Positions 6,194 through 6,731 of a DNA stretch of 6,731 bases are shown here, piece by piece. The stretch's first letter is position 1. The number at the start of each line of letters is the position of its first letter. This DNA is from an uncultured Collinsella sp. (GTDB lineage: Bacteria; Actinomycetota; Coriobacteriia; Coriobacteriales; Coriobacteriaceae): NCBI GenBank assembly GCA_902491135.1, contig CABUGR010000055.1:1-6731 (forward strand), read 5' to 3'. The notes below the pieces were generated by a model. The model made no database searches and was not told where the DNA came from. It saw nothing but the letters and a program-made list of their open reading frames with translations. A program made the translations under genes and the position numbers.

Positions 6194-6731
6194 CGCTTCC
6201 GATCCGCGCCAGCAGAATCGTACACGGCAGCCGGCGTCGCGCCCTGCCCAGCCTGGCCAGCGTCCGGCACAGCCGACGCAGCGCGCAGCTCAGCCTGCCG
6301 CGCGCCCGGTGCAGTCCTTCTCTCATTCGGCCCAACCTGTTCAACGGACGGGTCAGCAGCCTTCTGCTCGTTCGGTTCAGCATTCGGCTTCTCACGCGGC
6401 TCAGCAGCCCACTGCTCGTACGGCCCAGCCTGCAGGCGGTACCCGCTTTAAGCAGCAGGCACCTACCCAGCGAACTCAGCCCCCCCAATCGCATTCGCAT
6501 CACGCTCGCGGTTCGCATGGCGTTGCTCCGGCGACCCGCTCGAGTTACAACACGCATTCTCGTCGCGGTGCTCAAAAGAAGGGTTCTCCGGTTCCCATGA
6601 TCATCGGCGTTGTGGTGGCGGTGCTCGCGCTTGCTGCGATCGCTTTCTTTGTCGTGCCGGCCGTCAAGGGCTTCTTTGCCGGTGAGGATACGAAGGTCAC
6701 GGCTGGTCAGCAGGTTACGGTGACCATTCCC
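6186..6731 (+). CDS. mltG: MltG-like endolytic murein transglycosylase, N-terminal part (3' end outside window)
   Basis: The frame runs open from ATG 6186 to the right edge (182 codons, no stop). Residues 1-136 form a low-complexity, surely disordered cytoplasmic tail rich in Gln, Pro, Ala, Ser, Arg and His. It has one acidic residue (Asp6) and about 16 Arg in the first 130. A KKGSP stop-transfer-like basic patch precedes one transmembrane helix (about 137-160, PMIIGVVVAVLALAAIAFFV). The outside part begins GEDTKVTAGQQVTVTIP, which matches how MltG/YceG proteins enter their LysM-like domain (a strand followed by IPxGxS). MltG cuts nascent glycan strands at the membrane and sets their length. 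The catalytic YceG domain is not in the window, so the call rests on the single-span topology, the extracytoplasmic strand and the position after ruvX. Third-position use is less biased in the tail than in alaS. Another secreted or membrane-anchored protein is possible but less likely. Confidence 0.8.
   Translation, partial: MPSASDPRQQNRTRQPASRPAQPGQRPAQPTQRAAQPAARPVQSFSHSAQPVQRTGQQPSARSVQHSASHAAQQPTARTAQPAGGTRFKQQAPTQRTQPPQSHSHHARGSHGVAPATRSSYNTHSRRGAQKKGSPVPMIIGVVVAVLALAAIAFFVVPAVKGFFAGEDTKVTAGQQVTVTIP
6354..6428 (+). repeat. Imperfect direct repeat inside the mltG tail
   Basis: Two 27-bp units start 48 bp apart (6354-6380 and 6402-6428), encoding QQPSARSVQ and QQPTARTAQ. They match at 22 of 27 bases. 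Shorter echoes (AQP, RPVQ, RPAQ) fill the rest of the tail. This looks like slippage- or duplication-driven growth of a disordered segment, not an intergenic repeat. Confidence 0.6.

Noticed and set aside
6354..6428. CRISPR-like spacing of the repeats in the mltG tail
   Set aside because: There are only two units, they are in frame, imperfect and coding, and there are no spacers or cas genes.
6093..6575. A 160-codon Arg/Leu-rich open frame on the - strand over ruvX and mltG
   Set aside because: Its composition is what the complement of the Q/P/A/R-rich mltG tail produces; no ribosome site or domain is apparent.

Overview
The window is about 60% G+C and densely coded, with every recognisable gene on the + strand. 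Codons favour G or C at the third position. The content (SigB/SigF-type sigma factor, AI-2E-family permease, alaS, ruvX and an mltG-like gene) and the composition suggest a high-GC Gram-positive. My best guess is an actinobacterium of the class Coriobacteriia (Collinsella-like); this is inferred from gene order and protein style, not from a database match.

Region 1 (1-2937) is a tightly coupled block of four genes. It starts with the 3' end of a probable DUF948 protein and continues with an RsbW/SpoIIAB-like anti-sigma protein, a SigB/SigF/SigG-type sigma factor and a polytopic AI-2E-family permease. The first two genes overlap by 8 bp, the next two are 1 bp apart, and the last two overlap by 4 bp, so they are almost certainly co-transcribed and translationally coupled. 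The promoter must lie upstream of the window. A strong intrinsic terminator closes the block at 2988-3017.

Region 2 (3018-6731) is a housekeeping unit. A candidate extended -10 promoter follows directly on the terminator. Then come full-length alanyl-tRNA synthetase (alaS), the YqgF/RuvX nuclease-fold protein (ruvX) and the 5' part of a membrane-anchored MltG-like endolytic transglycosylase with a long, basic, Q/P/A/S/R/H-rich cytoplasmic tail. The right edge cuts this last gene.

Together the genes join an alternative sigma factor module to the widespread (permease)-alaS-ruvX-mltG neighbourhood. The point most worth following up is the putative anti-sigma protein. It has the overall RsbW-like layout but has lost the N-box asparagine and the glycines of the ATP-binding loops, so it may control the sigma factor without ATP binding or kinase activity. 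I see no wholly new system, no tRNA or rRNA gene, no mobile element and no CRISPR array.
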